Part shown: in pieces, positions 63,249 through 64,000 of the stretch
Numbering within the stretch: the stretch's first letter is position 1
Layout: each line of letters begins with the position of its first letter
Assembly (NCBI GenBank): GCA_964030475.1
Contig: CAXIPT010000001.1
Location: 21,294,868 to 21,358,867, forward strand
Length of the DNA: 64,000 nt
Reading direction: 5' to 3'
Source: Tethya wilhelma
Taxonomy: Eukaryota; Porifera; Demospongiae; Tethyida; Tethyidae
Program-made: the position numbers and the translations under genes
The notes under the pieces: model-generated
Seen by the model: only the letters and a program-made list of their open reading frames with translations
Database searches by the model: none
What the model was told of the DNA's origin: nothing

Positions 63249-64000
63249 CTGAAATGTGATACACACACAAAGGGTTCTTGAGATCAAATAGTACATTACA
63301 AGTAGAGCAGCTAGGTCCTAAGAACGTGGGCTGAATGTCATATACACATGTTCAAATGGTTCAGTATACAAAATACCAACAAAAAAAGAGAGTTCATTTA
63401 GAGTATGATAGCACATATACACAATATGTATAGTTGGTCCAGAGGATGTGGGTTGAATGTCCCATACACATGTTCAAATGGTTCAGTGTACAAATTGTAT
63501 CAACAAAGAGCTTCAAACTTGCTCAGGGGGCATCTCAGACAACGAGAAAACAGGAAAAGCTCTCTATGAATGACTAGTGTTACTTTGAAGTACAGGACTT
63601 CATCAGTTGTCGTTTGTAAGCTACAAAATAAACATTGATTTCCCTTTGTTAAGCCAACTGACTTGCTTTGTTCTGCAATGTTATAGCTGTAGGGAGCCTG
63701 AACAGTTGATCTAAGACTTGCTTTACTTACACTGTAGCCTACAACAGTTTATCCACACTTTTCACTTTCAGAACACTTAACAATTAGTGATACACATAAT
63801 ACTAGTCTCTGACATCCTCTATGAAATGGACTATACTCTCCACACCTTTTGTGTTGAATATACAGTAATAAGAAAGAAGAGAAAAACCTTTATACAAAGA
63901 AACACCTCTCAGTAAACTAGAGATAACCAGGAACAAGTGAAAACTCACAATAATCTACCAACCAAGATATAGTATTATACTATACAAGTGTATCATATGA
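63249..64000. other. XPF intron or 5' flank; no gene seen
   Basis: Contains a short direct repeat (ATGTCATATACACATGTTCAA near 63338 and ATGTCCCATACACATGTTCAA near 63459). The next upstream XPF exon was not recognised and may lie beyond the window. Confidence 0.4.

Overview
ORGANISM. This is animal nuclear DNA: AT-rich, with many short (about 50-150 bp) GT-AG introns, eukaryotic gene families and dense, nested repeats. A membrane-anchored short collagen, tandem arylsulfatases and a pseudokinase/coiled-coil/ZU5/UPA/Death protein fit a sponge (demosponge, Amphimedon-like). That placement is an inference from gene content, not a database match. Single N bases at 2209, 14105, 30099 and 49247 look like contig joins, and two of them coincide with structural anomalies.

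LAYOUT. 1-1255: the frameshifted 3' end of an ABCC-type ABC transporter, an inverted partial copy of the complete gene at 19.5-27.6 kb. 2.1-4.2 kb: interspersed repeats. 4.2-10.4 kb: a decayed DIRS-like tyrosine-recombinase retrotransposon, with inverted termini, an internal complementary region, a recombinase and RT/RNase H remnants, itself interrupted by another repeat. 10.5-16 kb: three tandem arylsulfatase genes, the third broken by one in-frame TGA inside a gene-conversion-like tract. 16.4-19.3 kb: a SET/MYND protein head-to-head with a three-exon disordered-protein gene. 19.5-27.6 kb: a full-length ABCC transporter on the minus strand. 28.1-37.2 kb: the pseudokinase-coiled coil-ZU5-UPA-Death gene, interrupted by a truncated Helitron at 30.1-34.7 kb.

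36.8-42.8 kb: a tandem segmental duplication carrying the last Death exon, a collagen gene and the last two exons of XPF. 42.1-63.2 kb and beyond: the XPF/ERCC4 endonuclease gene on the minus strand. Its introns hold two tRNA-Gly(UCC) clusters, an intronless multipass membrane protein on the other strand, an apparently intact hAT transposon and a 3.7-kb ATCGAT-rich satellite.

HOW THE GENES RELATE. Nothing here is an operon. The sulfatases (secreted, acting on sulfated glycans) and the membrane collagens are plausible extracellular-matrix genes expanded by tandem duplication. The pseudokinase-Death gene is the best candidate for an undescribed signalling system: it joins a catalytically dead kinase to a ZU5-UPA-Death module through a coiled coil built from serially duplicated exons. 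XPF is a conserved DNA-repair gene and is the backbone of the right-hand 20 kb.
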